Shown here: positions 37,447 through 46,061 of the stretch, piece by piece
How the letters are laid out: each line of letters opens with the position of its first letter
Numbering within the stretch: position 1 is the first letter of the stretch
Source of the DNA: Paraglaciecola hydrolytica
GTDB lineage: Bacteria > Pseudomonadota > Gammaproteobacteria > Enterobacterales > Alteromonadaceae
NCBI RefSeq assembly: GCF_001565895.1
Contig: NZ_LSNE01000003.1
Coordinates: forward strand, 2,653-66,652
Length of the DNA: 64,000 bases
Direction: 5' to 3'
Notes under the pieces: model-generated
What the model was told of the DNA's origin: nothing
Database searches by the model: none
The model's input: only the letters and a program-made list of their open reading frames with translations
Program-made: the position numbers and the translations under genes

Positions 37447-38277
37447 ATGCAGATATCTATTGTGGGTTGTGGCTGGTTAGGCCAGCCATTAGCACAGCAG
37501 CTCCTAAAAAGTGGCCACAACATTGTGGCCACTTGCCGATCCAAAGCTAAGCTACAGCAACTACAACAACTTGGTTTACTAGTGCAGCAATTCAATCTTG
37601 GAGATGAGCTTAACAAAGAGACAATGCAAGCCGTATTGCAGTCTGATCTGCTTATTCTTAATGTGCCACCCGGTGGCAAACACATCCAAGCCGACTTTTT
37701 TATTGAGCACATGTGCAACTTAGTCAAACAAGCCAAATTTAAGGGCACTCAAAACTTATTTTTTATCAGTACTACCGCTGTCTATGGTGAGGCACAAGGA
37801 GAAATCATCGAGCAATCAGTCTGCCAGCCCACTACCCTATCAGGCCAAGCTCACCTGCAAATTGAACAATGTGTATTGGACGTATTTAAACATAATGCCT
37901 GTATCTTAAGATTGGCGGGATTAGTCGGACAAGAGCGTCATCCTGCTAAACATCTAGCGGCAAAAACCGACTTAGCCAACCCCTTACAAAGAGTAAACTT
38001 GGTCCACCAGCAAGATGTTATTGAGGCGATAAAGCTTATTATGCAAGGCCAACATTTTGGCCACATTCTGCACCTCTGCGCCAATGATCACCCTAGCCGT
38101 CAAACTTATTATCAATGGGCCTGTAGTAAACTAAATTTAGTAGAACCTACTTTTTTACCCAGTGAAGAAGATAAAACAGGTAAACAGATTAATGCGCAAT
38201 GGACATGCAATAAACTGGGCTTAGAACTCAAATATCCTAGCCCTTACGATATGCTGGGAGCTTATAGTAAAGAGTAA
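37447..38277 (+). CDS. NAD(P)-binding epimerase-like protein, YeeZ type
   Basis: A 276-residue Rossmann-fold protein. It starts ISIVGCGWLGQPLAQQLL, the dinucleotide-binding glycine motif of the YeeZ subgroup of extended SDR proteins. The substrate is unknown. In the middle, FISTTAVYGEAQG resembles the Ser/Thr and Tyr region of epimerases, but the classical YxxxK is not obvious. It is alone, with a hairpin just after its stop that serves mainly the convergent transporter gene. Confidence 0.82.
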   Translation: MQISIVGCGWLGQPLAQQLLKSGHNIVATCRSKAKLQQLQQLGLLVQQFNLGDELNKETMQAVLQSDLLILNVPPGGKHIQADFFIEHMCNLVKQAKFKGTQNLFFISTTAVYGEAQGEIIEQSVCQPTTLSGQAHLQIEQCVLDVFKHNACILRLAGLVGQERHPAKHLAAKTDLANPLQRVNLVHQQDVIEAIKLIMQGQHFGHILHLCANDHPSRQTYYQWACSKLNLVEPTFLPSEEDKTGKQINAQWTCNKLGLELKYPSPYDMLGAYSKE

Positions 38278-38300
38278 AAAAGCCAGACTGAAGTCTGGCT
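38274..38300 (-). terminator. Intrinsic terminator of the NSS transporter gene
   Basis: A perfect stem (AGCCAGACT / AGTCTGGCT, 3-base loop) is followed on the minus strand by TTTTTTAC. It stands about 20 bp after the transporter stop. On the plus strand the T run is lacking, so it serves mainly the minus strand. Confidence 0.85.
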
Positions 38301-38322
38301 TGGTGATTCTCAAATATGAGTA

Positions 38323-39744
38323 CTAACCTATCAAAGCCTGACCAAAAAATTTCAAGGCTACGGTATTAATAAAGATTAACAGTAGAATAACCGGAATAAA
38401 GGTCCCTACCGAAAAGTCCACGTAACGCTCAAACCAGCTGCCTTTATAATGAGGCGCGCCTTTATCAAGTTCGGCGTTAAAGTTAGCTTTTTTCCAGCGA
38501 TAAATAACAAAAATACAAATTAGCAAACCATTCAGTGGCAAGATCGTGTCGTAGAAAACATCAACAATAATATCAAATAGCGATTTAGTTTGGCCTGCGT
38601 AACTTACAAACTCGGTAAAAAAGCTGGCGATCCCAAAGGACATTGACGCCAATACCGACATCACCACCAATAACAATCCCAGCACGCCTAAGGCTTTTTT
38701 CCGGCTATATTGTTTTTCATCCATTAAGGCCGCCACAGGCACTTCGAAAATTGAAACCAATGACGTAATCGCGGCAAAAAATACCAATAAAAAGAATAAG
38801 CTCGCGACTATACTCGCCCCCAAATAACCAATGGTGACTTGTAAGGCTAAAAATATCTTAGGTAAAAAAGAGAATATCATGCCCACTGACGAGTCACTTA
38901 AATCAGCGGCATTAGTAGCAGGATTAAACGAAAAAATTGCGGGCAATATCAATAAACCAGCAATAAAGGCTACAGCCGTGTCGGTCAAAGCGACCAGTTT
39001 TGCTGAGTTAGGTACATCGGCCATGTTGTCGATATAAGAGCCATAAGTGATCATGATACCCATGCCCAGCGACAAAGAGAAAAAGGCCTGAGACAGTGCG
39101 GCACTGACTACTGAAGCATCAATTTTTGAAAAGTCAGGAACTAAGTAATATTCAACCCCGGCCATGGCATTGTCTAAGGTTAATACAAAAATGACCAAAG
39201 CAATGAGCATGACAAACAATGCCGGCATCATTAACTTTGCACCTTTTTCAATACCTTCTTTCACTCCACCCTGCAGAATTAAATAAACAATGGCGACAAC
39301 AGCGACCATATACAAAAACAAACTGGGTGCATTAATAAAATCGCCAAAGGTAGCGGGATCAGCCAATACTGACAGGTTGCCTATTACCGATTGAAACAGA
39401 TAACCAAAAAGCCAAACAGTGATTACCAAATAAAACACCGCGATCATGAAGGGAGTAATAATCGACAACCAACCGGCTACTTTCCAGTGAGTTTCACCTC
39501 CAGATAGTTGATTGTAAGCACCAAGAGGATCTTTGCGGCTGTGACGACCTACCGACATTTCGGCAATCATCACAGGCAAACATATTAAAAAGACAAATAG
39601 GGCATAAATTAATAAAAAAGCACCGCCACCATTTTTGGTTGCCGCAACGGGAAAGCCCACCATATTACCAATACCAACAGCCGAACCTGCTGCGGCTAAA
39701 ATAAAACCTAGGCGAGAGCCAAATTGTTCGCGAGGTGCACCCAT
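38323..39744 (-). CDS. Sodium-dependent transporter, NSS (SNF) family
   Basis: A 473-residue inner-membrane symporter of the neurotransmitter:sodium symporter family, related to LeuT and TnaT, likely to import an amino acid or amine with Na+. The start shows the family's unwound first helix, GSAVGIGNMVGFPV, and 11-12 membrane spans are visible. The substrate cannot be read from the sequence. Sodium coupling is usual for marine bacteria. AGGAAA precedes the start, and a terminator follows. Confidence 0.94.
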   Translation of the reverse strand: MGAPREQFGSRLGFILAAAGSAVGIGNMVGFPVAATKNGGGAFLLIYALFVFLICLPVMIAEMSVGRHSRKDPLGAYNQLSGGETHWKVAGWLSIITPFMIAVFYLVITVWLFGYLFQSVIGNLSVLADPATFGDFINAPSLFLYMVAVVAIVYLILQGGVKEGIEKGAKLMMPALFVMLIALVIFVLTLDNAMAGVEYYLVPDFSKIDASVVSAALSQAFFSLSLGMGIMITYGSYIDNMADVPNSAKLVALTDTAVAFIAGLLILPAIFSFNPATNAADLSDSSVGMIFSFLPKIFLALQVTIGYLGASIVASLFFLLVFFAAITSLVSIFEVPVAALMDEKQYSRKKALGVLGLLLVVMSVLASMSFGIASFFTEFVSYAGQTKSLFDIIVDVFYDTILPLNGLLICIFVIYRWKKANFNAELDKGAPHYKGSWFERYVDFSVGTFIPVILLLIFINTVALKFFGQALIG

Positions 39745-39860
39745 AGATATTTCCTGTGTTATTTTTATAATTAGCCGCTGATATTAACAGCACACTTTAA
39801 AAAAGTCTTTTGTGTGTTGCTCAAGATCAACAAATTGATAATCTAAAAAGTTTACAGGCT

Positions 39861-40604
39861 TCACCAAGGTATGGTTTTACCTGCCCAATCAATAAAATAG
39901 GGCCCCTGACTAGGGTTAAAATTAGGCAATTGAGAGAGCAATTGCTGTACCGTAAATTCTGCAGTAAACAGCTTTTCAGGCTTAACATTTGCTTGAAATG
40001 GCTGTGATAATTTAGTGTCAACCGTACCAGGATGATAACTCACAATGCACACATTTTTAGCGCGCCGCTGCAATTCAATTTGAGCGGTTTTCAGCAACAT
40101 ATTTAGTGCCGCTTTGGACGCTCGATAACCATACCAGCCACCCAAACTATTATCTTGAATGCTTCCTACTCTGGCACTGAGAAAGATTAGTTTGGCGGGA
40201 AATGGACCACGCATTAGTGGTTCAACATGTTTGAGCCATAACGCCGGCAACACAGTATTAATCTGGAAATAATATTCTAGTTGTGCCTGATTTAAGTCTT
40301 CTAAACGCTTTTCAGGGTTGATACTAGCCCCACACCCTCGTTTTTCGGACAAGCAGCCAATGCAACAAACGATTAATGAAAATTGTTCCTCAGTATGGGA
40401 CACTTTTTGACAATAGTTAGCAATATCGCCTTCATTATGACTATTTACAATCTGGTAATGAACACCATCAACTGGGGCACTCGGTAAGTAACGAGAAACC
40501 GCAAATACTTGGGAATAACGTTCAGACAGAGCTAACTGTTGCACTAGGCTTTGGCCAATGCCACCAGAAGATCCGATCACTAAAGCTCTGGTTAACTTCG
40601 ACAT
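39861..40604 (-). CDS. Short-chain dehydrogenase/reductase family protein
   Basis: A 247-residue SDR. The cofactor loop is GSSGGIG near residue 12, and the catalytic pair is YRASK (about 160-164) with the upstream serine in FLSARVGS. It resembles the C-factor-like SDRs found in marine gammaproteobacteria. The substrate is unknown. AAGGAGG stands right before the start, which lies 3 bp after the stop of the DCC-family gene, so the two are translated from one mRNA. Confidence 0.88.
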   Translation of the reverse strand: MSKLTRALVIGSSGGIGQSLVQQLALSERYSQVFAVSRYLPSAPVDGVHYQIVNSHNEGDIANYCQKVSHTEEQFSLIVCCIGCLSEKRGCGASINPEKRLEDLNQAQLEYYFQINTVLPALWLKHVEPLMRGPFPAKLIFLSARVGSIQDNSLGGWYGYRASKAALNMLLKTAQIELQRRAKNVCIVSYHPGTVDTKLSQPFQANVKPEKLFTAEFTVQQLLSQLPNFNPSQGPYFIDWAGKTIPW

Positions 40605-40607
40605 TCC

Positions 40608-41021
40608 TTACCTCCTTTTTACCTCACAAGGGCTACAAATTTGGGATTCTGCAAGACGTTTCTCGCCCGTTAGCAAGTAAGAAATTCGGTATCTATGGCG
40701 AGCAAAAAAAACATAACACCAATTAGCAAACCACTTAATACCCCACCATCTGAGCGGCGCATAAACCCAGCCCTTGCCTACTAACTTCCACGCTAAATAA
40801 GTGACATCTAAACCGCTTATCATGCGACCATCTGGCAACTGTCCGTGAATACGCGCATTGAGTTGCTGCCAATTCAACTGTGGATAACATTCAGCAAATA
40901 ACGAAGATTGAATATCGACAAAAACTAAAAGTCTTTTGCTATCGAGCTCCTTTAGTTTATCCATTTCAGCTAGACAGAGGGGACAATAGCCATCATAAAA
41001 AACGGTTAACTGAGTATTCAT
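40608..41021 (-). CDS. DCC family thiol-disulfide oxidoreductase-like protein (DUF393)
   Basis: A 137-residue protein of the DUF393/DCC family, named for its DxxCPLC start. Here it reads FYDGYCPLC at about residues 6-14, with the two cysteines in a thioredoxin-like CxxC. Similar proteins are predicted to be thiol-disulfide oxidoreductases, but few have been tested. I start at 41021 (MNTQLTV) rather than 41030. It is followed by the SDR gene with 3 bp between them. Confidence 0.88.
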   Translation of the reverse strand: MNTQLTVFYDGYCPLCLAEMDKLKELDSKRLLVFVDIQSSLFAECYPQLNWQQLNARIHGQLPDGRMISGLDVTYLAWKLVGKGWVYAPLRWWGIKWFANWCYVFFARHRYRISYLLTGEKRLAESQICSPCEVKRR

Positions 41022-41210
41022 AAAAATCACTTTTAAGCTTGATTACCTCTGTTCATACGTATGAAAGTACTATTTGGATTAAGGTATAAAGAAATCGATA
41101 GTATTTTACTCTGCTCAATCACACTTATTTTATTTTAGGTAACGAGTAGCCTTGAACTCAAGCGAGAGTGATAATACAGCCTGTAATCACAGTTTTTTGG
41201 AGACAACATT

Positions 41211-41750
41211 TTGGCAAATATTCAACATGCAACATTAGCGGGTGGATGTTTTTGGTGTATCGAATCTGCTTTTAACAGCATAGAAGGAGTGATCTCGGCT
41301 TTTTCCGCTTATGCAGGTGGTCAAACAGCAAATCCGACTTACGAACAGGTCTGTGATGGCACAACTGGCCATGCCGAAGTAGTCAGAGTTAACTTTGATG
41401 CAGATAAAATATCCTATCGCGATATTCTGGAAGTATTTTTTGCCCTACATAATCCTACCCAAATAAATCGTCAGGGTAATGACATAGGTACACAGTATCG
41501 CAGTGAAATTTTCTTTCACGATAACGAGCAAAAAAAAGTCGCCGAACAAATCATTGATGAGATTGAATTAGAAGAAATCTGGTCGAGCCCAGTGGTAACT
41601 GAGATAACCGCTTTGAATAACTATTATCAGGCCGAGGATTACCACCAAGACTACTTTAGTAAAAATCCACAAAACCAATATTGCAATATGGTGGTGGCAC
41701 CTAAATTGGCCAAGTTTAAAAAGAAATTTGCCAGTTTGTTAAAATCTTAA
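41211..41750 (+). CDS. msrA: Peptide methionine sulfoxide reductase MsrA
   Basis: MsrA repairs oxidised proteins by reducing methionine-S-sulfoxide. The catalytic GGCFWC motif is at 11-16 (nucleophile Cys13), and the conserved NPTQINRQGNDIGTQYRS follows. At 179 residues it is a short MsrA without an MsrB fusion. The start codon is TTG, supported by GGAG at 41199-41202; no in-frame ATG lies nearby. A perfect 10-bp hairpin lies after the stop. Confidence 0.96.
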   Translation: MANIQHATLAGGCFWCIESAFNSIEGVISAFSAYAGGQTANPTYEQVCDGTTGHAEVVRVNFDADKISYRDILEVFFALHNPTQINRQGNDIGTQYRSEIFFHDNEQKKVAEQIIDEIELEEIWSSPVVTEITALNNYYQAEDYHQDYFSKNPQNQYCNMVVAPKLAKFKKKFASLLKS

Positions 41751-41763
41751 AAACACCAAACTA

Positions 41764-41795
41764 GTTGCACTCCAGTCTATAAACCGGAGTGCAAC
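41764..41795. repeat. Hairpin between convergent msrA and a lipoprotein gene
   Basis: GTTGCACTCC (41764-41773) and GGAGTGCAAC (41786-41795) form a perfect 10-bp stem with a 12-base loop. Neither side has a good T run, so it may be a weak or factor-aided terminator between the two converging genes. Confidence 0.5.
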
Positions 41796-41803
41796 AAAAT
41801 CCT

Positions 41804-42943
41804 TTATTCAAACCAACTAGGCCGAATAGCCAAGCTAAATAACAATGGTGAGTAATTTTCGTAATTGCTCTTATTTTGCAAACAAACAATGTTTTTAGGA
41901 TAAACCTCTTTCCAAGGATCATTAATCATCCACAGGGTTTGATCTATTACTGCCACACCTTCAATTGAAGCATTGTGCATTTTTTCATAATCCTGGCAAT
42001 TATCCGTTGAACTGGTCAGTTGCGCATAAAACTCCATCGCTATGATACGGGTTTCTTTTTGACCACTGATATCAATAATCCATAGTTTGCCGTCGTTACG
42101 AGCAGAGGCAATAAGATAACCCTCACCACTTTGGGTTTGATAATAATCCATACCATTGATGGGGTGATTGCCTTTTTCAAACTTAGGTAACTTAAGTTTG
42201 GCATCCGTGACGGGAGCAAATTCATCACTCTGCCAAAAAGTTGCATCCATGTTTAAAGTGAAAACGCGCGCCTGTTTAAAACTATCCCGCTCCAAACCAA
42301 GATATAAAATACGATTAGCACCAAATGCCAGCGCTTCAATACCATCGTTTGGTGAATCACCAACCGCTAATTCAGCAGCATATTGCAAAGGACGAACATG
42401 GGTCATTAATACCTTATGTTCATCACTCAGTTGTAGTCTTACCAACAAGTTAGGGTATGCAGAAGAGCCCGTGTCTTGATATTTATGCTGACAACTTGGA
42501 GACAGTTCTTCAGCGTAAGTGGCATCTTCAGTAATCATATAAAATACCGAATCGTCATCTGGATCTACGACCAGAGATTCAAGATCTGGGTTGTCACCAA
42601 TATAACTAGCAAAACAGCTCTGTTTTACTTCAGTAGAAAGCACCATTTTCATGCCACCATCAGTCAATCCAGCATTGACTGGATCAATTGCACGAAGACG
42701 TAAACGCTGTGTCTCTATGGCACTTCGATCACTCAAAGTAACCAGCTTGTCTCGCCATCTGACAAGACCAGATGGTTGAGGATCCAGCATTACTGAGCCA
42801 TCTGGTTCCGTTATCCAACGTCCATATACACCGAAGGTGAGCTCTTCTTTGGGGACTGTTATATCTGATATGTCAGACACAGAAGGGGTGCAAGCGGATA
42901 ATAACAGGCAGCCACTTAGTAAGACGCCGAATACTGATTTCAT
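41804..42943 (-). CDS. Lipoprotein with phytase-like beta-propeller, function uncertain
   Basis: A 379-residue protein with a lipoprotein signal (lipobox LLLSAC, Cys18). The mature part resembles the esterase-like/phytase-like propeller proteins: repeated strands with acidic loops (VVDPDDDSVFYMI, GIEALAFGANRILYLGLE, IEGVAVIDQTLWMIND). That resemblance is by pattern only, and I cannot place catalytic residues. It is probably in the outer membrane, facing the periplasm. It stands alone. Confidence 0.65.
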   Translation of the reverse strand: MKSVFGVLLSGCLLLSACTPSVSDISDITVPKEELTFGVYGRWITEPDGSVMLDPQPSGLVRWRDKLVTLSDRSAIETQRLRLRAIDPVNAGLTDGGMKMVLSTEVKQSCFASYIGDNPDLESLVVDPDDDSVFYMITEDATYAEELSPSCQHKYQDTGSSAYPNLLVRLQLSDEHKVLMTHVRPLQYAAELAVGDSPNDGIEALAFGANRILYLGLERDSFKQARVFTLNMDATFWQSDEFAPVTDAKLKLPKFEKGNHPINGMDYYQTQSGEGYLIASARNDGKLWIIDISGQKETRIIAMEFYAQLTSSTDNCQDYEKMHNASIEGVAVIDQTLWMINDPWKEVYPKNIVCLQNKSNYENYSPLLFSLAIRPSWFE

Positions 42944-43249
42944 ATTTAATCCATTAGTAAAATTTGTATAAGTAAAACTAATCTAACAAGCCACTATGAC
43001 ACTTGTTGTTGCCAGTACACAGTTACCACATTCGGTGGCATATATTAGGGTTTAACTAAATTAAGATCTAGGCTTAGTTAGACTATTTGGTCTTATTTAA
43101 ACTTACTAAGCTTGAATCAAGAATAGAGTAGTTTAAAAACAACAATACTTAGGTTACTCGTCAAATTTTGTTAAGCTAAAACACAATGATAAGATCATGC
43201 TAGCAGTGCAATTGATATAGCCCTTTTACCTAACCCTAAGCAATAAATA
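42944..43249. other. Intergenic region without visible features
   Basis: About 306 bp between the divergent lipoprotein gene and fldB. It is AT-rich with several short repeats of the type CTTACTAAGC and TAGGCTTAGTTAG, but I see no gene, no RNA fold I can name, and no clear promoter. Confidence 0.5.
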
Positions 43250-43792
43250 ATGACACATGTTTCAAATAAAATAGGCCTGTTTTATGGCTCTAGTACTTGT
43301 TATACCGAAATGGCCGCCGAAAAAATTCAGGCATGTCTGAACCAACTGTTGTTTCCAACACAAGTTGAGCTTTTTAATATTAAAGACTGTGCACTCAAAC
43401 AAGCTGAACAATTTGATACCCTAATTTTTGGCATCTCTACTTGGGATTTTGGTGAATTACAAGAAGACTGGGAATCCAGTTGGAATGACATTAGTTCCTT
43501 ACAGCTTGCCAATAAAAGTGTGGCCTTATTTGGTCTAGGCGACCAACTTGGTTACAGCGACTGGTTTCAAGATGCATTGGGCTTGTTGCACGATGAATTA
43601 GCCCTATTAGGCTGTAACTTTGTCGGTTATTGGCAAAACGTCGGTTATGACTTTGCCCAATCCAAAGCACTGATCGCCGATGGTGAATATTTTGTTGGTC
43701 TATGTCTAGATGATGAAAATCAATATGAGCAATCCGAACCAAGAATCGAACAGTGGTGTCAGCAACTTGTTGCCGAGTTAGACGAATTATAA
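43250..43792 (+). CDS. fldB: Flavodoxin FldB
   Basis: A 180-residue long-chain flavodoxin carrying FMN as a low-potential electron carrier. The phosphate loop [18 protein letters not shown] and the isoalloxazine loops ([24 protein letters not shown]) follow E. coli FldB closely rather than FldA. In E. coli fldB lies beside xerD; here a CLCA_X gene follows after 6 bp and no xerD is present. Confidence 0.93.
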   Translation: MTHVSNKIGLFYGSSTCYTEMAAEKIQACLNQLLFPTQVELFNIKDCALKQAEQFDTLIFGISTWDFGELQEDWESSWNDISSLQLANKSVALFGLGDQLGYSDWFQDALGLLHDELALLGCNFVGYWQNVGYDFAQSKALIADGEYFVGLCLDDENQYEQSEPRIEQWCQQLVAELDEL

Positions 43793-43798
43793 GACCTC

Positions 43799-44587
43799 GT
43801 GACTGAGCCCAGACCACCTCGACTCCATCAGCCTTATTACCGAAATGGTGCCTCCCATCGTGATGGCGCCGACGTCAGTTTTCATGACATAGTAAAAATG
43901 TTTGGTTTTCGCACGGTAACCATAGGCAAATGGGTTAACAAAGAAGAACAACAGCTCGCTGCCAACCTGTTTTTTGATGCACTGTGTGATTTGATGGATA
44001 TTTTGGGGATACCTGAACGAGTTATTTCGCTAAATGGCAACTTGTCGCTGGCTTTTGGTAGCGGTGGTAACAAACATAGCAGTGCCCATTACGAATCCAC
44101 CAGTAAAACCCTCGCGTTGGCTAAAAATGCCGGAGGAGGTGCTTTAGCTCACGAATGGATGCATGCCTTTGATCACTATATTTGTGACAAATTGTTTATA
44201 CATAGCAAAACAGATGAATTTGCTTCTGTTATTTGGCTAACCGACAGGCAGTTGCATCAACATCCACTTAATCAAAAGCTAGATCAAGTTTTTGCCACCA
44301 CCTTTTTATCCGAAGATAAACGTACAGCCAGTGAATATGTTGAGCGCAGTGTATTGGCCGATAAACATTTAGATCATTTTTACTACGCACAACCACAAGA
44401 ATTGCTCGCTAGAGCCTTTGAAGCTTGTATTCAAGATCAGCGCATAAAAAACGCATTTTTAGTACAAGGTACCAAGCAAAGCCCTGAAGCTAAGCTTGGG
44501 ATCTACCCACAAGCAAAATTAAGACAAAGTATTTCACACAAGCTACTGGATTATTTTTGTCATTTGGGGCAGGCTATAAACAAATAA
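43799..44587 (+). CDS. CLCA_X family protein, putative zinc metallopeptidase
   Basis: A 262-residue cytoplasmic protein that I recognise as the CLCA_X family. The segment GGGALAHEWMHAFDHYI (about 115-131) contains HEWMH, an HExxH zinc-peptidase motif. A downstream acidic ligand could be among the Glu residues of the TASEYVERS and LLARAFEACIQ segments. The start is GTG with no clear ribosome binding site, 6 bp after fldB, so coupled translation is likely. Activity is untested as far as I know. Confidence 0.8.
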   Translation: MTEPRPPRLHQPYYRNGASHRDGADVSFHDIVKMFGFRTVTIGKWVNKEEQQLAANLFFDALCDLMDILGIPERVISLNGNLSLAFGSGGNKHSSAHYESTSKTLALAKNAGGGALAHEWMHAFDHYICDKLFIHSKTDEFASVIWLTDRQLHQHPLNQKLDQVFATTFLSEDKRTASEYVERSVLADKHLDHFYYAQPQELLARAFEACIQDQRIKNAFLVQGTKQSPEAKLGIYPQAKLRQSISHKLLDYFCHLGQAINK

Positions 44588-44613
44588 AAACCACTTTATT
44601 TTTGAGTTTTGGC

Positions 44614-44632
44614 TTAATTCATAATGAATTAA
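44614..44632. promoter_or_regulatory. Perfect palindrome upstream of exbD
   Basis: TTAATTCATAATGAATTAA has two perfect 8-bp arms around TAA. It lies about 70 bp before the exbD start and just upstream of a TATACT (-10-like) at 44659-44664. It looks like an operator. It is not a clear match to the Fur consensus, which would be expected for a TonB-system gene. Confidence 0.5.
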
Positions 44633-44702
44633 TAGATGCTCTGCAACAAAACTGTCTTTATACTAGGCAAATTCGTATACAACTTATTGGCGATAAATAC
44701 CG

Positions 44703-45110
44703 ATGAAAAGAAAAAAACACGGCTCCGCAGACGACGAAGCAGCAATTGACATGACCCCCATGTTGGACATAGTGTTCATCATGCTGATCTTCTTTATCGT
44801 AACCACCTCATTTGTGAAAGAGAAAGGTTTGGAAGTATTACGTCCAAAAGATTCTAATACCCCTCCACCTGAGACAACCAAAAAATCGTTGGCTATTCGT
44901 GTTAATGAAGATGGCACTATTGTGGTTAATGGTCGTGAAGTTGATATTCGCCGCGTTGAAGCCAACATTCAAAGCTTCTTGGCTGAAAACAACCAAGATA
45001 CAGCAGCGGTGCAAGCTCATCCAAAAGCGAAACACGGTTTAGTCACTGAAGTTATCAACGAAGTGAAAAAAGCAGGTATCGATAATGTATCTGTGTTGGT
45101 TGGAAAATAA
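44703..45110 (+). CDS. exbD: ExbD/TolR family biopolymer transport protein
   Basis: A 135-residue proton-channel partner of the ExbB-ExbD-TonB or TolQ-TolR system. One N-terminal membrane span (about 18-38) holds the proton-carrying Asp22 in MLDIVFIML, and the periplasmic domain has NGREVDIRRVEANI and HPKAKHGLVTEVINEVKKAG. It lies alone: no exbB, tolQ or tonB is in the window, whereas exbD normally follows exbB. It must pair with a channel subunit made elsewhere. A terminator follows it. Confidence 0.9.
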   Translation: MKRKKHGSADDEAAIDMTPMLDIVFIMLIFFIVTTSFVKEKGLEVLRPKDSNTPPPETTKKSLAIRVNEDGTIVVNGREVDIRRVEANIQSFLAENNQDTAAVQAHPKAKHGLVTEVINEVKKAGIDNVSVLVGK

Positions 45111-45135
45111 CGTTTTTAACCAGTAAATTATTAAA

Positions 45136-45166
45136 AAAACGCCGCTTTATAGCGGCGTTTTGTTTT
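45136..45166. terminator. Bidirectional intrinsic terminator
   Basis: AAAACGCCGCT / AGCGGCGTTTT form a perfect stem with a 4-base loop, flanked by T runs in both directions. It serves exbD and convergent rraA. Confidence 0.9.
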
Positions 45167-45189
45167 ATACGATTTGATATTTTCTGGTT

Positions 45190-45675
45190 TTACTCAAGAT
45201 CTAAAGCTTCAGGCGATAAAATAATACCTGTGCTATCGGCGTATAAATGATCTTCTGGTAAAAAGGTTACTCCACCAAAATTTACCGCGATATCCACTTC
45301 ACCTGTTTCTTGATCGTCGGCACCTACTGGTATAGCTGCGATGGCATGTATGCCTATATTAATTTCTTCTAAGTCGTCCACTTCACGCACACTGCCATAA
45401 CAGACTATGCCTTCCCAGCCATTTTCATAAGCAAGTTGGGCGGCACTGGCATCGATCAAGGCACGGCGCATTGAGCCACCACCATCAATCAACAAAATTT
45501 TGCCAACTCCGGGTTGAGATAATACTTTTAATACCAGTCCTTTATCTTCAAAACATTTAACGGTTGTAATAATTCCACCGTAAGAAGAACGACCACCAAA
45601 GCTAACAAACATGGGTTCAACCACATCAACACTGTCAGCAAATAAATCACACAACGCAGAAGTATTGTATTCCAT
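45190..45675 (-). CDS. rraA: Ribonuclease E activity regulator RraA
   Basis: RraA binds RNase E and slows mRNA decay by the degradosome. At 161 residues it has exactly the length of E. coli RraA and follows it closely: [32 protein letters not shown], and the end [25 protein letters not shown] precedes the start. It lies between exbD and the lptM-lysA cluster and is transcribed alone. Confidence 0.94.
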   Translation of the reverse strand: MEYNTSALCDLFADSVDVVEPMFVSFGGRSSYGGIITTVKCFEDKGLVLKVLSQPGVGKILLIDGGGSMRRALIDASAAQLAYENGWEGIVCYGSVREVDDLEEINIGIHAIAAIPVGADDQETGEVDIAVNFGGVTFLPEDHLYADSTGIILSPEALDLE

Positions 45676-45898
45676 TTGAATTCCTCAATGTGATGACGAC
45701 TTTGTAGATATCAGTATACTGGCACTCTAAAGCAATGCCATCATTTATGCATAATCTACTGATTTTTTTAGCACTTTATTCCTTATCTCATGTTATTAAC
45801 GGCTAACATTTTATTAGCACCGATTAGGCTCAAGGTACTTTGTTTTTTGCCCGGCAAATGACATCATTAGACCATGCTGTTATTTTTGGTATAAAACC

Positions 45899-46060
45899 AT
45901 GTTCAAAAACATCAAATTAGTCGGTTTTATTGCCGTTTGCCTGTTTGGTCTAAGTGCTTGTGGGCAAAAAGGTCCTTTGACTATGCCAACAGAGCCAGCC
46001 ACGAATCAACCTATAGAATCAACTTCATCCGCCACATCTAACCAACAGGAACCCCGTTGA
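45899..46060 (+). CDS. lptM: LPS translocon maturation chaperone LptM (YifL-type lipoprotein)
   Basis: A 53-residue lipoprotein. A signal peptide ends in the lipobox LSAC, giving a mature start CGQKGPLTMP, the CGQKGPL signature of LptM (formerly YifL), which helps the LptD-LptE translocon fold. The tail is Ser/Thr/Pro-rich. Its TGA ends one base before the lysA start codon. The lptM-lysA-dapF order is widely conserved in gammaproteobacteria, and this supports the call despite the gene's small size. Confidence 0.9.
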   Translation: MFKNIKLVGFIAVCLFGLSACGQKGPLTMPTEPATNQPIESTSSATSNQQEPR

Positions 46061-46061
46061 G

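Noticed and set aside
45676-46061. Possible lysine riboswitch upstream of lptM-lysA
   Set aside because: The gap is short and I saw no L-box helices; lptM occupies most of the space before lysA.
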